Positions 25,037-34,218 of a stretch of 64,000 bases of DNA are shown piece after piece. The notes beneath the pieces were generated by a model. It did no database searches. It saw only the letters and a program-made list of their open reading frames with translations, and had not been told where the DNA came from. The first letter of the stretch is position 1; every line of letters begins with the position of its first letter. The stretch spans positions 1 to 64,000 of the forward strand of contig CAYOJJ010000011.1 in NCBI GenBank assembly GCA_964404255.1, given 5' to 3'. Made by a program: the position numbers and the translations under genes. The DNA is from JAFDZW01 sp964404255 (GTDB lineage: Bacteria > Bacteroidota > Ignavibacteria > Palsa-1295).

Positions 25037-25189
25037 ATGGGTGGCCTATTGTATGTTTTTGCAGTTATACTGATCCTCGGTTGGGCCATAGGTGTTTTTG
25101 CCTACAGTGCCGGAGGGTTAATCCACATTTTATTGGTTCTTGCCATTATTTCAGTCCTGTTACGGCTAATTAGTGGCAGAAGCGTTTAG
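25037..25189 (+). CDS. lmo0937/DUF5670-type tiny membrane protein
   Basis: I read this 50-residue frame directly. MGGLLYVFAVILILGWAIG starts a first TM helix, and IHILLVLAIISVLLRLISG forms a second. The pattern (W-x-x-G-F, two helices, terminal LIxGR) matches the small lmo0937-family membrane proteins. AAAGGAG lies 6 bp before the ATG, and a terminator follows 25 bp after the stop. Function is unknown; homologues are commonly stress-induced. Confidence 0.85.
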   Translation: MGGLLYVFAVILILGWAIGVFAYSAGGLIHILLVLAIISVLLRLISGRSV

Positions 25190-25214
25190 CGCTGGGGACT
25201 AATAGATAATCAAA

Positions 25215-25241
25215 AGCCTCTGAATTTCAGGGGCTTTTTTA
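25215..25241 (+). terminator. Terminator of the tiny membrane protein gene
   Basis: The stem AGCCTCTGA/TCAGGGGCT (one G-T pair) lies at 25215-25234, with a T6 run after it and AAAA before it. It is nearly the same hairpin as the next one. Confidence 0.8.
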
Positions 25242-25280
25242 TTAATGCTTTTTTATTTTATTATTTTAAGTGGAAGTATA

Positions 25281-25316
25281 AAAAAAAAAGCCTCTGAAAT
25301 TCAGAGGCTTTTTTTT
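25281..25316 (-). terminator. Terminator of the hydrophilic protein gene at 25327
   Basis: The perfect stem AGCCTCTG/CAGAGGCT (25289-25309) is flanked by a long A-run and T-run and can work in both directions. It repeats the stem sequence of the terminator about 75 bp to its left. Confidence 0.8.
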
Positions 25317-25326
25317 GAAGATCTTT

Positions 25327-25524
25327 TTATGCCGTTGGTTTATCAGGACCGCCGGTATAATCATCGGGGCGCGGAACATGCTTATCATCGGTGTCTTCTT
25401 TTTCCCGTAAAATATCATCGGGCTCACCCTCAGGCACTGTCTTGCGGGGATCGTCAGGGGCAACCAGATGATCGGTACCCATCGCGACTTCCTCCTCGGC
25501 TTGTTTTTTCGGATCGGCTGCCAT
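25327..25524 (-). CDS. Small acidic hydrophilic protein
   Basis: The 65-residue protein (MAADPKKQAEEEVAMGTDH) is rich in Asp, Glu, Pro and Lys and lacks hydrophobic segments, so it is probably disordered. AAAGGAG lies before the ATG at 25524, supporting expression. An overlapping minus-strand frame reads into the poly-T of the terminator and is spurious. No family is recognised; it groups with other tiny stress-type genes here. Confidence 0.65.
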   Translation of the reverse strand: MAADPKKQAEEEVAMGTDHLVAPDDPRKTVPEGEPDDILREKEDTDDKHVPRPDDYTGGPDKPTA

Positions 25525-25654
25525 ACTACGTAACTCCTTTCAACTATTGATACAATACCCCATCTCTCTCTTCTAAAAGATAGTACAAAACGATTTTATG
25601 AAGCGGTTTTTATACCACCTTGCGGCGCGTTAAAAGAGATTAAGTACAGTATTT

Positions 25655-27352
25655 TTAATAGCGCGTAAGATTTCTGGAATAAGAGGAATGCACTCCTGAA
25701 AGCATATCCTCGACATCTAAGCGCATGATGTATCTTCCCGACGGAAGACCCGCCGGCAACTCAAGATGCAGTATTCCAGAACCAATGGCTGCAATACCTT
25801 TTGCTCCCAAAGAAAGGACAGCTCCTTTGGAATCTATCAGGGTATAAGATACACGGACAGTCCGTTGTGTATTATACGCTATATCGATGGAGCGATCATT
25901 TTCAGAAGCGGGATTGGGATATAATTCACCAAATGAGAAACCGGAAAGAATATCAGATCGGGAGTTATCTACTTTCTCCGGTGAATTAGCTCCATCAAAG
26001 GGGACAGTAAAAGCATAGCTTTGTAATAGTTGTACCCCATACACCGAAATACTATAGGGTTCGGAGCACTGAATGCTATGAATACCACCTGGCACTACCA
26101 CCGAAGCATACGCATGATATCCATCGGGCATCGTAATAGCAGCGGACGATACCGTATTTCCATCGATGGTTGCTGTGTGAAGTCCATTCACTGTTGAAAC
26201 GATCGAAATAGTGTTTTTCGAGGTGTCGCTTCTATCGACCCCTGGAACAATTACTTGCAGCGGCTCCGGATGTATCACCAATGGGCGGACTAATAATAAT
26301 GAGGGATCACCAATACTCTGGCTTGCTATAGCTATATTTTTTTCAGAATGCATATATTGGGCAACGAGAATTGGAGCCGAGCCGGTGATAGTAACTCCGC
26401 TGCTCAGCGTATCCAATTGAAAGAACTCCCCTTTATTAATTGTTGCGCGCTCGATACCATTTACTGTAATAATATTATTATCCGCAGAAGAAATAACCCG
26501 TACTACATCAGGATAGGAGGTACCCGAAAAAGGCGCTACCGAAATGATGCGCGACCAGGTATTTACCGGTGGAGCTTGCTCAAAGAGAAAATCCCGGGAG
26601 TAGGTCCCTTGAGCCTCCTTATAACCCGTAGGCACTTCAACGCGCTGGTGACCGGTAAGAACAACGATCGGCTTATTGGCAACGATATGAGAACCTGTAA
26701 GATCGTTGTACGGCTCATCGGCATCACCGGCAAAAACAAAAACCTCCCCTTTATATAAAAGACCATGGTAGGGATCTTTTGTCAAAAAGTACGCACACGA
26801 ATCGGTAGGTTCAATATCGATCACCGTTGAATCTTCTGTGGCAGCGATAACAATGATACCAACCGTAAGCGGAAGACTTATCATACCTGTTTCAGGATCT
26901 TCTGCATAATTCACACTATAGTACTCTTTTCCAAGAGAACTCGAAGGATATATTTGCCAGGCATCACCGGTGAAAACTTTAGAGCTATTCGCTACTACCT
27001 CAATAGTATCGTCGGAAGTTATATGAACAGCCCTTCCTCGATCATTTACCATTGTTGCAATACACTCCACCGATATATTGCCTCCTGACCCATCAGGGAA
27101 ATAAACAACCGATAGGCTGTCAGGCTGAACATTGAGCGTATCAAAAAAACCGATTGTCGGCACTTCAATACGAACAGTCGTAGGACGCTTTGCATGAATA
27201 GACACTGAAAATTGCCCGGGGACATTCGGATCATATACTGAATTAGGTCCAAAAGCCGTGTAAAATTCACGACCGGATGTGTTTATTCCCTGAGCGAAGA
27301 CTTCAGACACCACGCAAAAGAATATTGCCAGTACTAAGACGATGAATTTCAT
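25655..27352 (-). CDS. IgGFc-binding-like surface protein with T9SS tail
   Basis: The 565-residue protein has a signal peptide (IVLVLAIFFCVVSEVFAQ). The mature start GREFYTAFGPN is the opening of the IgGFc-binding/IgGFc_binding-like domain, which runs to about residue 450. Family landmarks are DLTGSHIVANKPIVVLTGHQ, SRDFLFEQAPPVNTWS and INKGEFFQL. Residues about 480-565 form a type A T9SS sorting domain (FGELYPNPASEND, then SGRYIMRLD). The protein should cross the outer membrane by the Por system and be surface-attached. The ligand is unknown. It belongs to the same family as four proteins at 43.6-55.6 kb but stands alone here. Confidence 0.88.
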   Translation of the reverse strand: MKFIVLVLAIFFCVVSEVFAQGINTSGREFYTAFGPNSVYDPNVPGQFSVSIHAKRPTTVRIEVPTIGFFDTLNVQPDSLSVVYFPDGSGGNISVECIATMVNDRGRAVHITSDDTIEVVANSSKVFTGDAWQIYPSSSLGKEYYSVNYAEDPETGMISLPLTVGIIVIAATEDSTVIDIEPTDSCAYFLTKDPYHGLLYKGEVFVFAGDADEPYNDLTGSHIVANKPIVVLTGHQRVEVPTGYKEAQGTYSRDFLFEQAPPVNTWSRIISVAPFSGTSYPDVVRVISSADNNIITVNGIERATINKGEFFQLDTLSSGVTITGSAPILVAQYMHSEKNIAIASQSIGDPSLLLVRPLVIHPEPLQVIVPGVDRSDTSKNTISIVSTVNGLHTATIDGNTVSSAAITMPDGYHAYASVVVPGGIHSIQCSEPYSISVYGVQLLQSYAFTVPFDGANSPEKVDNSRSDILSGFSFGELYPNPASENDRSIDIAYNTQRTVRVSYTLIDSKGAVLSLGAKGIAAIGSGILHLELPAGLPSGRYIMRLDVEDMLSGVHSSYSRNLTRY

Positions 27353-27594
27353 ATCGATATCAATCTACGAGGTGAATATTGGTGTCGGTAGATGCAACAC
27401 ATAGGTGAGCATAACATTCCAACGACCAATACTGTACATTAGACTACAATAATACCTTTGCAAGTATTCAAGTCCTTACTACGGGAAAAGTACTTACCCC
27501 TTCCTTTTGCTTCAAAGTTTCTCAAAACGATACAGGCCCGATAACCGTTTATCTCTGCCGGAACGACGCTTCATATTCCGTCGGCCGAATTCCC

Positions 27595-28266
27595 TTGCTG
27601 ACCCGATACGGTATCGATGTCATGGTTGCCGTTGCCATTACGGTGATTGTTCTTGTTATATTGGCACTCTGGAGCGATGAGCGCCTCGTGCGTATTCTCC
27701 TGTTTGCTGTTGCAGCATTTCTTACGATCTTTTCGCTTAATTTCTTCCGCGATCCCGAACGTACCCCGAACACCGGCGGGCTTCCTCTCGATGATTGCAT
27801 TATCTCCCCCGCCGATGGCAAAGTCGTGCTTATTAAAGAAGTGGATGAGCCGAACTATCTTCATGGCAAAGCGACGATGATCTCGATCTTTATGTCGCCG
27901 CTCAACGTCCATGTCAATCGTAACCCGGTAAGCGGCATTGTAGAATTTCTGCAATATGTACGGGGTAAATTTCTGGTGGCAAGCGACGAGAAAGCAGTTA
28001 GCGAAAACGAGCGGCAGCTTATCGGCGTCAATTCCAATGGCAGAAAATTACTCTTTAATCAGGTAACAGGATATGTAGCACGTCGTATTGTCTGTACGCT
28101 TAAGCAGGGCGAACAAGTAAAAGTTGGTAAGCGCTTTGGAATGATAAAGTTCGGTTCGAGAGTCGATATTTATTTACCACTTGGCAGTGCCCTGCTCAAG
28201 GTAAAGGAAGGCGATATTACGGAGGCTGGCTCTTCGGTTATAGCACAGTGGCAAAACGCACGGTAA
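27595..28266 (+). CDS. psd: Phosphatidylserine decarboxylase proenzyme
   Basis: The enzyme decarboxylates phosphatidylserine to phosphatidylethanolamine at the inner membrane. The 223-residue length and the FGSRVD cleavage site (Gly187-Ser188; the Ser becomes the pyruvoyl cofactor) place it in the short PSD/archaetidylserine class. SPADGKV (Asp74) and PLNVHVNR (His96) supply the other catalytic residues. Two TM-like segments lie at the N-terminus (VAVAITVIVLVILALW and ILLFAVAAFLTIFSL). The start is uncertain: TTG 27595 gives the usual LTRYG beginning, no ATG exists in frame upstream, and ATG 27619 would lose the conserved leader. It overlaps pssA by 19 bp. Confidence 0.9.
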   Translation: MLTRYGIDVMVAVAITVIVLVILALWSDERLVRILLFAVAAFLTIFSLNFFRDPERTPNTGGLPLDDCIISPADGKVVLIKEVDEPNYLHGKATMISIFMSPLNVHVNRNPVSGIVEFLQYVRGKFLVASDEKAVSENERQLIGVNSNGRKLLFNQVTGYVARRIVCTLKQGEQVKVGKRFGMIKFGSRVDIYLPLGSALLKVKEGDITEAGSSVIAQWQNAR

Positions 28267-29060
28267 TACAGCGCACGCGTTCGGTTATCCCGTCGCTCTT
28301 TACGTCGATGAATCTTTTCAGCGGGTTCATTGCGATCAAGTGCGCGATGATGGATGGCGAGTTCGATAAAGCCGCCTGGTTCATTGTCCTCGGTGCGATC
28401 TTCGATACGCTCGATGGCCTGATGGCACGGCTGACTCATTCGGCAAGCGAGTTCGGCGTCGAGCTCGATTCCCTGGCTGACGTCGTTACCTTCGGTGTCG
28501 CTCCGAGCGCGATTATCTTCAAGCTGTTCTTTTATAAATATGAAAGCCTTGGTATATTGATAGCGGCCTTGCCGGCGATCTGCGGTGCGATAAGACTCGC
28601 ACGGTTTAATGTGCAGCTTGTCGGTTTCGATAAAGATTATTTTCGCGGCTTGCCGATTCCTTCGGCAGCACTCTTTATCGTTTCGTTCGTAACCTTTCAC
28701 TTCCAGCGCCACGAACCGGCATTTATTTCTACCGATACCTATGATGTCCTGATGTTTGTGGTGACGATCGCGGCTTCGCTCTTAATGGTTAGCACCGTGA
28801 AGTATGAAGCGATGCCAAAATTCAGCGGGGCGGCAATAAAGAAAGAACCGGTGAAGTTTATTGTGATCACCGTTGCGATCATTCTTGCTATTATTACTAA
28901 AGGCAGTGCGATCTTCCCGCTCTTCTTCGCCTTTGCAACGATGGGTATTATCCGCTCGCTCATCCAGCGCCTGCGCCGCTATGTTACCGAGCGCCGCGCC
29001 ATCGCTTTCTTCGATGAAGAAGAACTTGAAGCCGAAGAGCGTGGAACGTTGGGCGGCTGA
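28248..29060 (+). CDS. pssA: CDP-diacylglycerol-serine O-phosphatidyltransferase
   Basis: The enzyme makes phosphatidylserine from CDP-diacylglycerol and serine, the substrate of the upstream psd. The 270-residue integral membrane protein has the CDP-alcohol phosphotransferase motif DGLMARLT...GVELDSLAD, with all the conserved Asp residues, and about seven or eight hydrophobic helices. It starts with GTG at 28248 inside psd, so the two are translationally coupled. The C-terminus is charged (FFDEEELEAEERGTLGG). It converges with the BNR-repeat gene after a 5-bp gap. Confidence 0.95.
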   Translation: MAKRTVIQRTRSVIPSLFTSMNLFSGFIAIKCAMMDGEFDKAAWFIVLGAIFDTLDGLMARLTHSASEFGVELDSLADVVTFGVAPSAIIFKLFFYKYESLGILIAALPAICGAIRLARFNVQLVGFDKDYFRGLPIPSAALFIVSFVTFHFQRHEPAFISTDTYDVLMFVVTIAASLLMVSTVKYEAMPKFSGAAIKKEPVKFIVITVAIILAIITKGSAIFPLFFAFATMGIIRSLIQRLRRYVTERRAIAFFDEEELEAEERGTLGG

Positions 29061-29065
29061 GACTA

Positions 29066-31405
29066 TTACCTGATAAGTTGTAGTGTTGAAGTAACCGTTT
29101 GCCCTGCGGTGTGGAGTTGAAGCAAATACGATCCCGAATTCAATTGGCGGGCATCCCAACTACACTCATGTGAACCCGCGGCCTGCTCTGCATCGAGTAT
29201 GGTCACAACCAAACTGCCTTTACCATCATACAACGATATTTTTACTGCTTCTTCCTTCGGTAAAACATAGGATATCCGTTCCATCCCGTTATCGCTGCCG
29301 GGATTCGGAAATACCATTAATCGAACTCCCTGATCTTTGACCGTATGAGAAGCAACCGATCGTCCATTTAATTTATACCGCCAGATGCCGCTGGCGCCCC
29401 AGGCATATAAGAACTCGGACGACGATACTAAAGACTGGGCATCGAAAAAGCCTCCATCGAGCGCCATCCAGGAAGAGCCGCTATCATGGGAGACATAACA
29501 CCGGTTCATACTGCCTTCTGAAGGATCGCTGATAGAAGACTGAGTATAAGCGATACCATAGAGAGCTGTTCCATCTTCAAGCGCCGGTAAGAAGGCGGCG
29601 CGTAATTCAGGGATCGGGACCGGGTGCCATTCCTCGCCATTCGTAAGGCTGCACGTATTACTATAGTGCGGAGTCTTGCTTTGCTTATTATCGTACGAAG
29701 TATAGAACCAATGCTCCCCATCGGTGAAGCCATTCAATCCCTGAGTATAAAGAGGCGCAGCCGATGAGAACGAACGCAACTGCCACGATTCTCCAAGATC
29801 GGTTGAGCGATAGTGATCCTTGCCATTAAGAAGGGTAAGCTCCGATGGATGGCACGATAGCTGGGAGCCCGTGACCGGCATCGGAAAGAATTTCCAGCTA
29901 TTACCACCATCATAGCTTCGCGCAAGTTCGGGGTGCGAACTTTCGGCATTTTCTCCCCGCAAGAGGATCGTATCTCCTGCAACCATCACCACTGTATAGA
30001 TGGTATCGTGAATACCGGCGCCAGCCGCTATCGCATTGCCGGTCCAGGATTCCCCATTATTGCTCGAACGCAACAGCACCGATTGCTTCGATGCCGTTTC
30101 AATGCCGGTTGCATAAAGCTTATCACCCGATCGGTACCAGGGGATCGAAGACCAGGTGGTATACCCGGTTGCGAATGCGCGCTTTTCCCACGAAGTCCCC
30201 GCATTGGTAGAATAAAAAAGTGAATCCATGGGCATTCGACCGTTCGAAAGAGGTGCGGCCAACAACGCCGATTCATTAGTGGAGGCAAGAATCTGAAATG
30301 GAACGGTGGGATCGAGAAGAAAGGATGCAACACTGCTTTGCAGAAGAACCGAATCGGTTTTCAGGATCTGTGTTCCGCGAGAAACGAAGAGCGTATTATT
30401 ATGACCGAATAAATAGTAGTAACTATCGCTCGAATCGGCAAAGGGTGCTGCCTGCCAGGTACTGCCATTATTAAGCGAAATATATTTAAGGGTACGCGGA
30501 GCGCTGCCATGAATATCGAACTCCCAGGTCAGAAGATTATCGGCCTGCAGTACCGTGCGATGATAATAAAAAGGATTTTTCGTTATTCCGGGAAGCGTGA
30601 TCGGCTGCCAGGTAGCACCATGATCGGTAGAGCGGAAATAGTGCCGCTCCGGTGCAGGAATGGAATTCAATTCCATGTGACCGGCAATCAGGATATCGTC
30701 ACTGATAAAGTATAATGCTACACCAATACTATCGGGGATAGGCAAGGTAGTAACATGAGTCCAGGTATTGCCAAGATCGTCGGAATAAAACCAGCGATAG
30801 GCCGATTCATTATTTATATTTTTAATAAGATCGTAGGTATATAATCTGCTACCCTGATGATAATAAGCGCTGGCCCCCGCGCCGGGTGTCAGCTCCCGAG
30901 AGCGCATATTCCAGCTCGCGCCATTATCGGTTGAAATATAAAATCCCTTTACCGAATCGTTAAAAAGCCGCAACGAAGCAAAGACGGTATTCTCGCCCCA
31001 AAACGTCACTTCTCCATGCGTCGGATAAATACCGCGGATCGGCTGGATGTGCCGCACCGACCACGCCGTATCCCCCGGAGTAAAATAATAATATGCTCCG
31101 CGTAAGGAGGTATCGGCTGTTCGGTCGATAGCAGTGGGATAGACATAGACCTTTCCATTGCTATACCAAAATTGATCGGCATGAACTTTCGTGGTTGGCG
31201 GCAGGCCCTCATTAAAGAGTATCCACGTTTTTCCAAAATCGGTAGAACGGTAATAATCATAGGCAGAAGCGCCATAGAGCAACTGCTTATACTGGCTGAC
31301 AACGATCGGCGAAGCTCCAGGGACAGGTATATGCTCCCATTGGCAATATGCTGTGTGTGTAAGACAGAATATTCCCACAATACAAAGAAGGACTGCTTTC
31401 ATCAA
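29066..31405 (-). CDS. BNR/Asp-box repeat secreted protein with T9SS tail, paralogue 1
   Basis: The 779-residue protein has a signal peptide (AVLLCIVGIFCLTHTAYC). At least eight Asp-box (S/T-x-D-x-G-x-T/S-W) motifs follow, such as STDFGKTW, STDNGASW, STDHGATW, STNAGTSW and SHDSGSSW, so most of the protein is a beta-propeller like sialidase/VPS10 folds. The sialidase Arg triad cannot be identified by eye, so enzymatic activity is not claimed. Residues about 690-779 are a T9SS sorting domain (VFPNPGSDNG...GSYLLQLH). It is a paralogue of the next gene, with the same domain order; the two arose by tandem duplication. Confidence 0.85.
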   Translation of the reverse strand: MMKAVLLCIVGIFCLTHTAYCQWEHIPVPGASPIVVSQYKQLLYGASAYDYYRSTDFGKTWILFNEGLPPTTKVHADQFWYSNGKVYVYPTAIDRTADTSLRGAYYYFTPGDTAWSVRHIQPIRGIYPTHGEVTFWGENTVFASLRLFNDSVKGFYISTDNGASWNMRSRELTPGAGASAYYHQGSRLYTYDLIKNINNESAYRWFYSDDLGNTWTHVTTLPIPDSIGVALYFISDDILIAGHMELNSIPAPERHYFRSTDHGATWQPITLPGITKNPFYYHRTVLQADNLLTWEFDIHGSAPRTLKYISLNNGSTWQAAPFADSSDSYYYLFGHNNTLFVSRGTQILKTDSVLLQSSVASFLLDPTVPFQILASTNESALLAAPLSNGRMPMDSLFYSTNAGTSWEKRAFATGYTTWSSIPWYRSGDKLYATGIETASKQSVLLRSSNNGESWTGNAIAAGAGIHDTIYTVVMVAGDTILLRGENAESSHPELARSYDGGNSWKFFPMPVTGSQLSCHPSELTLLNGKDHYRSTDLGESWQLRSFSSAAPLYTQGLNGFTDGEHWFYTSYDNKQSKTPHYSNTCSLTNGEEWHPVPIPELRAAFLPALEDGTALYGIAYTQSSISDPSEGSMNRCYVSHDSGSSWMALDGGFFDAQSLVSSSEFLYAWGASGIWRYKLNGRSVASHTVKDQGVRLMVFPNPGSDNGMERISYVLPKEEAVKISLYDGKGSLVVTILDAEQAAGSHECSWDARQLNSGSYLLQLHTAGQTVTSTLQLIR

Positions 31406-31475
31406 GTGCTCTTTAGAATGATGCTGCTTTTACCAACAAAAAGACCTGGCTTTTGTTGCCATACCTCATCATCAG

Positions 31476-33818
31476 TTATTTTATTAAGGTAATTGGGGTA
31501 GTTACGATTCTTCCCTCTGCTTCTAATTTAAGAAGATAGCTTCCGGGAGAAATCTCTTTTGTATTCCAACTGCATTCTTTTTGCCCTGTGCTTTGATTAC
31601 CTTCGATGAGCGTTGTTATCCGGGCGCCCTTAATATCATACACCGAAAGCTTTACAAGCCCAGATCTCGAGAGATTATACGATATATGTACTATCTCAGA
31701 AGCGGCAGGATTAGGATAAGCTGTAAGCACCGCCTCTTCTGCTCTTTCAGAGAATGGCACCGATAAGCCATTTAATTTATAACGCCATACGCCACCATTG
31801 CCATACCCATAAAGATACTCTGGAGTTGCCATTAGGGATGTTACATCATAAAAACCGCCGGGAATCGCCTTCCAGGAGGCTCCGCTATCGAGCGAGAAAT
31901 AGCAATGATCCATCGCTCCTTCATAAGGATCGTTAATATTTATGGTTGAGTAGCTCATCCCATATAACGCATTTCTATCTAAGAGAGCCGGTAAAAAGCC
32001 GGACCGTACTTCCGGAATAGATATTGGCTGCCAGCTATTGCCATTATCCATACTGTGGGTGTTTGTGTAAACCGGCGGCGCATAATTACTGGCACTGAAA
32101 GAGGTGTAAAAGTAATGACGACCGTCAGTAAATCCCTGGACCTGGGCCTTCTCAAGCGGCGGCGGCATAGAGAATTGCTGCTGTTCCCAGGATTCTCCGA
32201 GATTATACGAAATATAAAAATGTCCGTCCCCAAGGATTACTAATTGCTTGGGCATACAGGACCAATGCAATCCTCGTGTTGGTATATGAAGAAATTCCCA
32301 AGTCATTCCGCCATCCAGTGACCTGACAAGCTCCCTATTCGATGAGCTGCGTTGAACACCTTGTAAAATAATCGTATCACCGGATACCATTTCTACCGTA
32401 CAATAATCCTGATGAACCATTGGCCCGGACCGTATTTCGTGCTCACTCCACGTAACACCATTATCGGTTGATTTCAAAAACTGGGGGATATCAGATGCCG
32501 TATCCATTGCACAAGCATATAATCCGGAAGTGGAATGATACCATGGAGCATTAGCTACCACACCATATCCCTTATAGAAAGGTTGTTTTTCCCAGGTAGT
32601 ACCATTATCCGGAGAATGATAGAGGGTATCGACAAGCATATCTTCAATATAGCGCATCAAATATGTCACATAAACGTGCGTGCCAGAAGCACCAAGAAGT
32701 TGCTGTTGTGTTGGAGAAGGCCTGATGAAGGGTACCCACACCGAATCGCTAAACGACGAGTCGGTCTTAACAATCACTTTTGGCTGTTCAATGTAGATCT
32801 CATTATCATGTCCATACCCATAGGCATAATAATTTGAAGAATCATCGAATGGCATGGCCTTCCAATGCGATCCATTGTCAAGGGAAATATATTTACTATA
32901 CTGAAAGGTAGTGGGAGTTTGAGTCTCAAATCCCCAGGTTAAAATATTATCTAACTTTATAAGATATCTTGTTATAACATGAGTATAGGCCATGATACCC
33001 GGCACTGTAAGAGTATCCCAGGTGTGGCCCTGATCGGTAGACCGTAAAAAGATACGATTCGCAGAAATTGCAGATGCGGAATTCAAGTCCGTATAACCAA
33101 TGACAATACTGCTCGTATCGAAATACTCTATAGTGACCCCTACGCTATCGGGAATAGGAAACGTTATATGAATCCAGCTCAGCGCCAGATCATCGGAATA
33201 ATACCATCGTAAATATGATTGAGTATGAATCGTATCGTAGCCGAGATCGCAGGTGTACATTCTTTTTCCGACGAGTGAATAATCATACCCCGCCGAAGCC
33301 GGAGTATTTTTATTATCGCGTGCTGCCCAGGTGGTGCCACCATCCGTAGATAAATAAAATCCTTTTAAAGAATCATTATTATAAGTAAACCCGGCAAAGA
33401 CAGTATCGTTATTAAGAAAGATCACCGAAGTATGGAATGGATAGACTCCTCTGATGGGCCGAATATATCTCACCGACCAGGAAGTATCCCCGAGGTTGCA
33501 ATAATAATAGGCCGACCTAAGTACCGTATCGGCCGTCTGATCGAGACCATAAGAAGTTATATAAAGCTTTCCGTTATAAAAATGCATTGATGACGAAAAG
33601 ATTTTCGAGGTAGCAGGAAGCCCGGTATTAAACAAAGACCAGGTACGGCCAAAATCGGTAGAACGGTAATAATCATAGGGCGCACACCCAATAAGAATAT
33701 TATTGTATTGATTGATCGCCGGCGGATAATCATCCGGTAATTGAAGATGCTCCCATTGCGCAATGGCTGGCCGTAGAAAAAAGCTACACCACACAATAAT
33801 AAGCAGGACAGTTTTCAT
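31476..33818 (-). CDS. BNR/Asp-box repeat secreted protein with T9SS tail, paralogue 2
   Basis: I use ATG 33818 (MKTVLLIIVWCSFFLRPAIAQ), a clean signal peptide; an upstream Met at 33848 adds residues before it and is less likely. About 780 residues. Its mature N-terminus WEHLQLPDD...YDYYRSTDFGRTW parallels paralogue 1, and Asp-boxes recur throughout (STDGGTTW, STDQGHTW, STDNGVTW, SLDSGASW). The T9SS tail is AYPNPAASE...GSYLLKLEAEG. It should be a surface or released beta-propeller protein. Sequence similarity is moderate, so the duplication is not recent. It lies 70 bp upstream of paralogue 1 on the same strand. Confidence 0.85.
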   Translation of the reverse strand: MKTVLLIIVWCSFFLRPAIAQWEHLQLPDDYPPAINQYNNILIGCAPYDYYRSTDFGRTWSLFNTGLPATSKIFSSSMHFYNGKLYITSYGLDQTADTVLRSAYYYCNLGDTSWSVRYIRPIRGVYPFHTSVIFLNNDTVFAGFTYNNDSLKGFYLSTDGGTTWAARDNKNTPASAGYDYSLVGKRMYTCDLGYDTIHTQSYLRWYYSDDLALSWIHITFPIPDSVGVTIEYFDTSSIVIGYTDLNSASAISANRIFLRSTDQGHTWDTLTVPGIMAYTHVITRYLIKLDNILTWGFETQTPTTFQYSKYISLDNGSHWKAMPFDDSSNYYAYGYGHDNEIYIEQPKVIVKTDSSFSDSVWVPFIRPSPTQQQLLGASGTHVYVTYLMRYIEDMLVDTLYHSPDNGTTWEKQPFYKGYGVVANAPWYHSTSGLYACAMDTASDIPQFLKSTDNGVTWSEHEIRSGPMVHQDYCTVEMVSGDTIILQGVQRSSSNRELVRSLDGGMTWEFLHIPTRGLHWSCMPKQLVILGDGHFYISYNLGESWEQQQFSMPPPLEKAQVQGFTDGRHYFYTSFSASNYAPPVYTNTHSMDNGNSWQPISIPEVRSGFLPALLDRNALYGMSYSTININDPYEGAMDHCYFSLDSGASWKAIPGGFYDVTSLMATPEYLYGYGNGGVWRYKLNGLSVPFSERAEEAVLTAYPNPAASEIVHISYNLSRSGLVKLSVYDIKGARITTLIEGNQSTGQKECSWNTKEISPGSYLLKLEAEGRIVTTPITLIK

Positions 33819-33947
33819 AGTACCTATTTCAAACGATGATGCACTCATAGCAACAAACCCCTCTTTGGATTGTGCCTTATCTGGAAAGAATATTTAATCC
33901 TTACAAACAACTTCGCACTATAAAAAACATTACAGTGTTTCATAAGT

Positions 33948-34208
33948 ATGAAATTCCACGTATACGTCGCAACCGAACGTAAAGAGGCCATTCTCGACCC
34001 TCAGGGAAAGGCTACCCAGCATGCCCTCGCTTCCCTTGGAAAGAAAGAAGTTACCGATGTTCGTATCGGCAAATTCATCCGCATCGATGTTACCGCTTCG
34101 AGCAAGGATGAGGCCGTGAAGATCGCCGAAGCTTCGAGCGATGAATTGCTCGCCAACCCGATCATGGAAACCTACCGGATCGTCGAGGTCCGTGAACTCG
34201 GAAAGTGA
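33948..34208 (+). CDS. purS: Phosphoribosylformylglycinamidine synthase subunit PurS
   Basis: The 86-residue protein is the small bridging subunit of the three-part FGAM synthase (PurS, PurQ, PurL). It has the typical KFHVYVATERKEAILDPQGKA start and DVRIGKFIRIDV, and ends in NPIMETYRIVEV. Start and length are those of the family. It lies 10 bp before purQ in the same operon. PurL is not in the window. Confidence 0.95.
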   Translation: MKFHVYVATERKEAILDPQGKATQHALASLGKKEVTDVRIGKFIRIDVTASSKDEAVKIAEASSDELLANPIMETYRIVEVRELGK

Positions 34209-34218
34209 GGAGCCGCTG

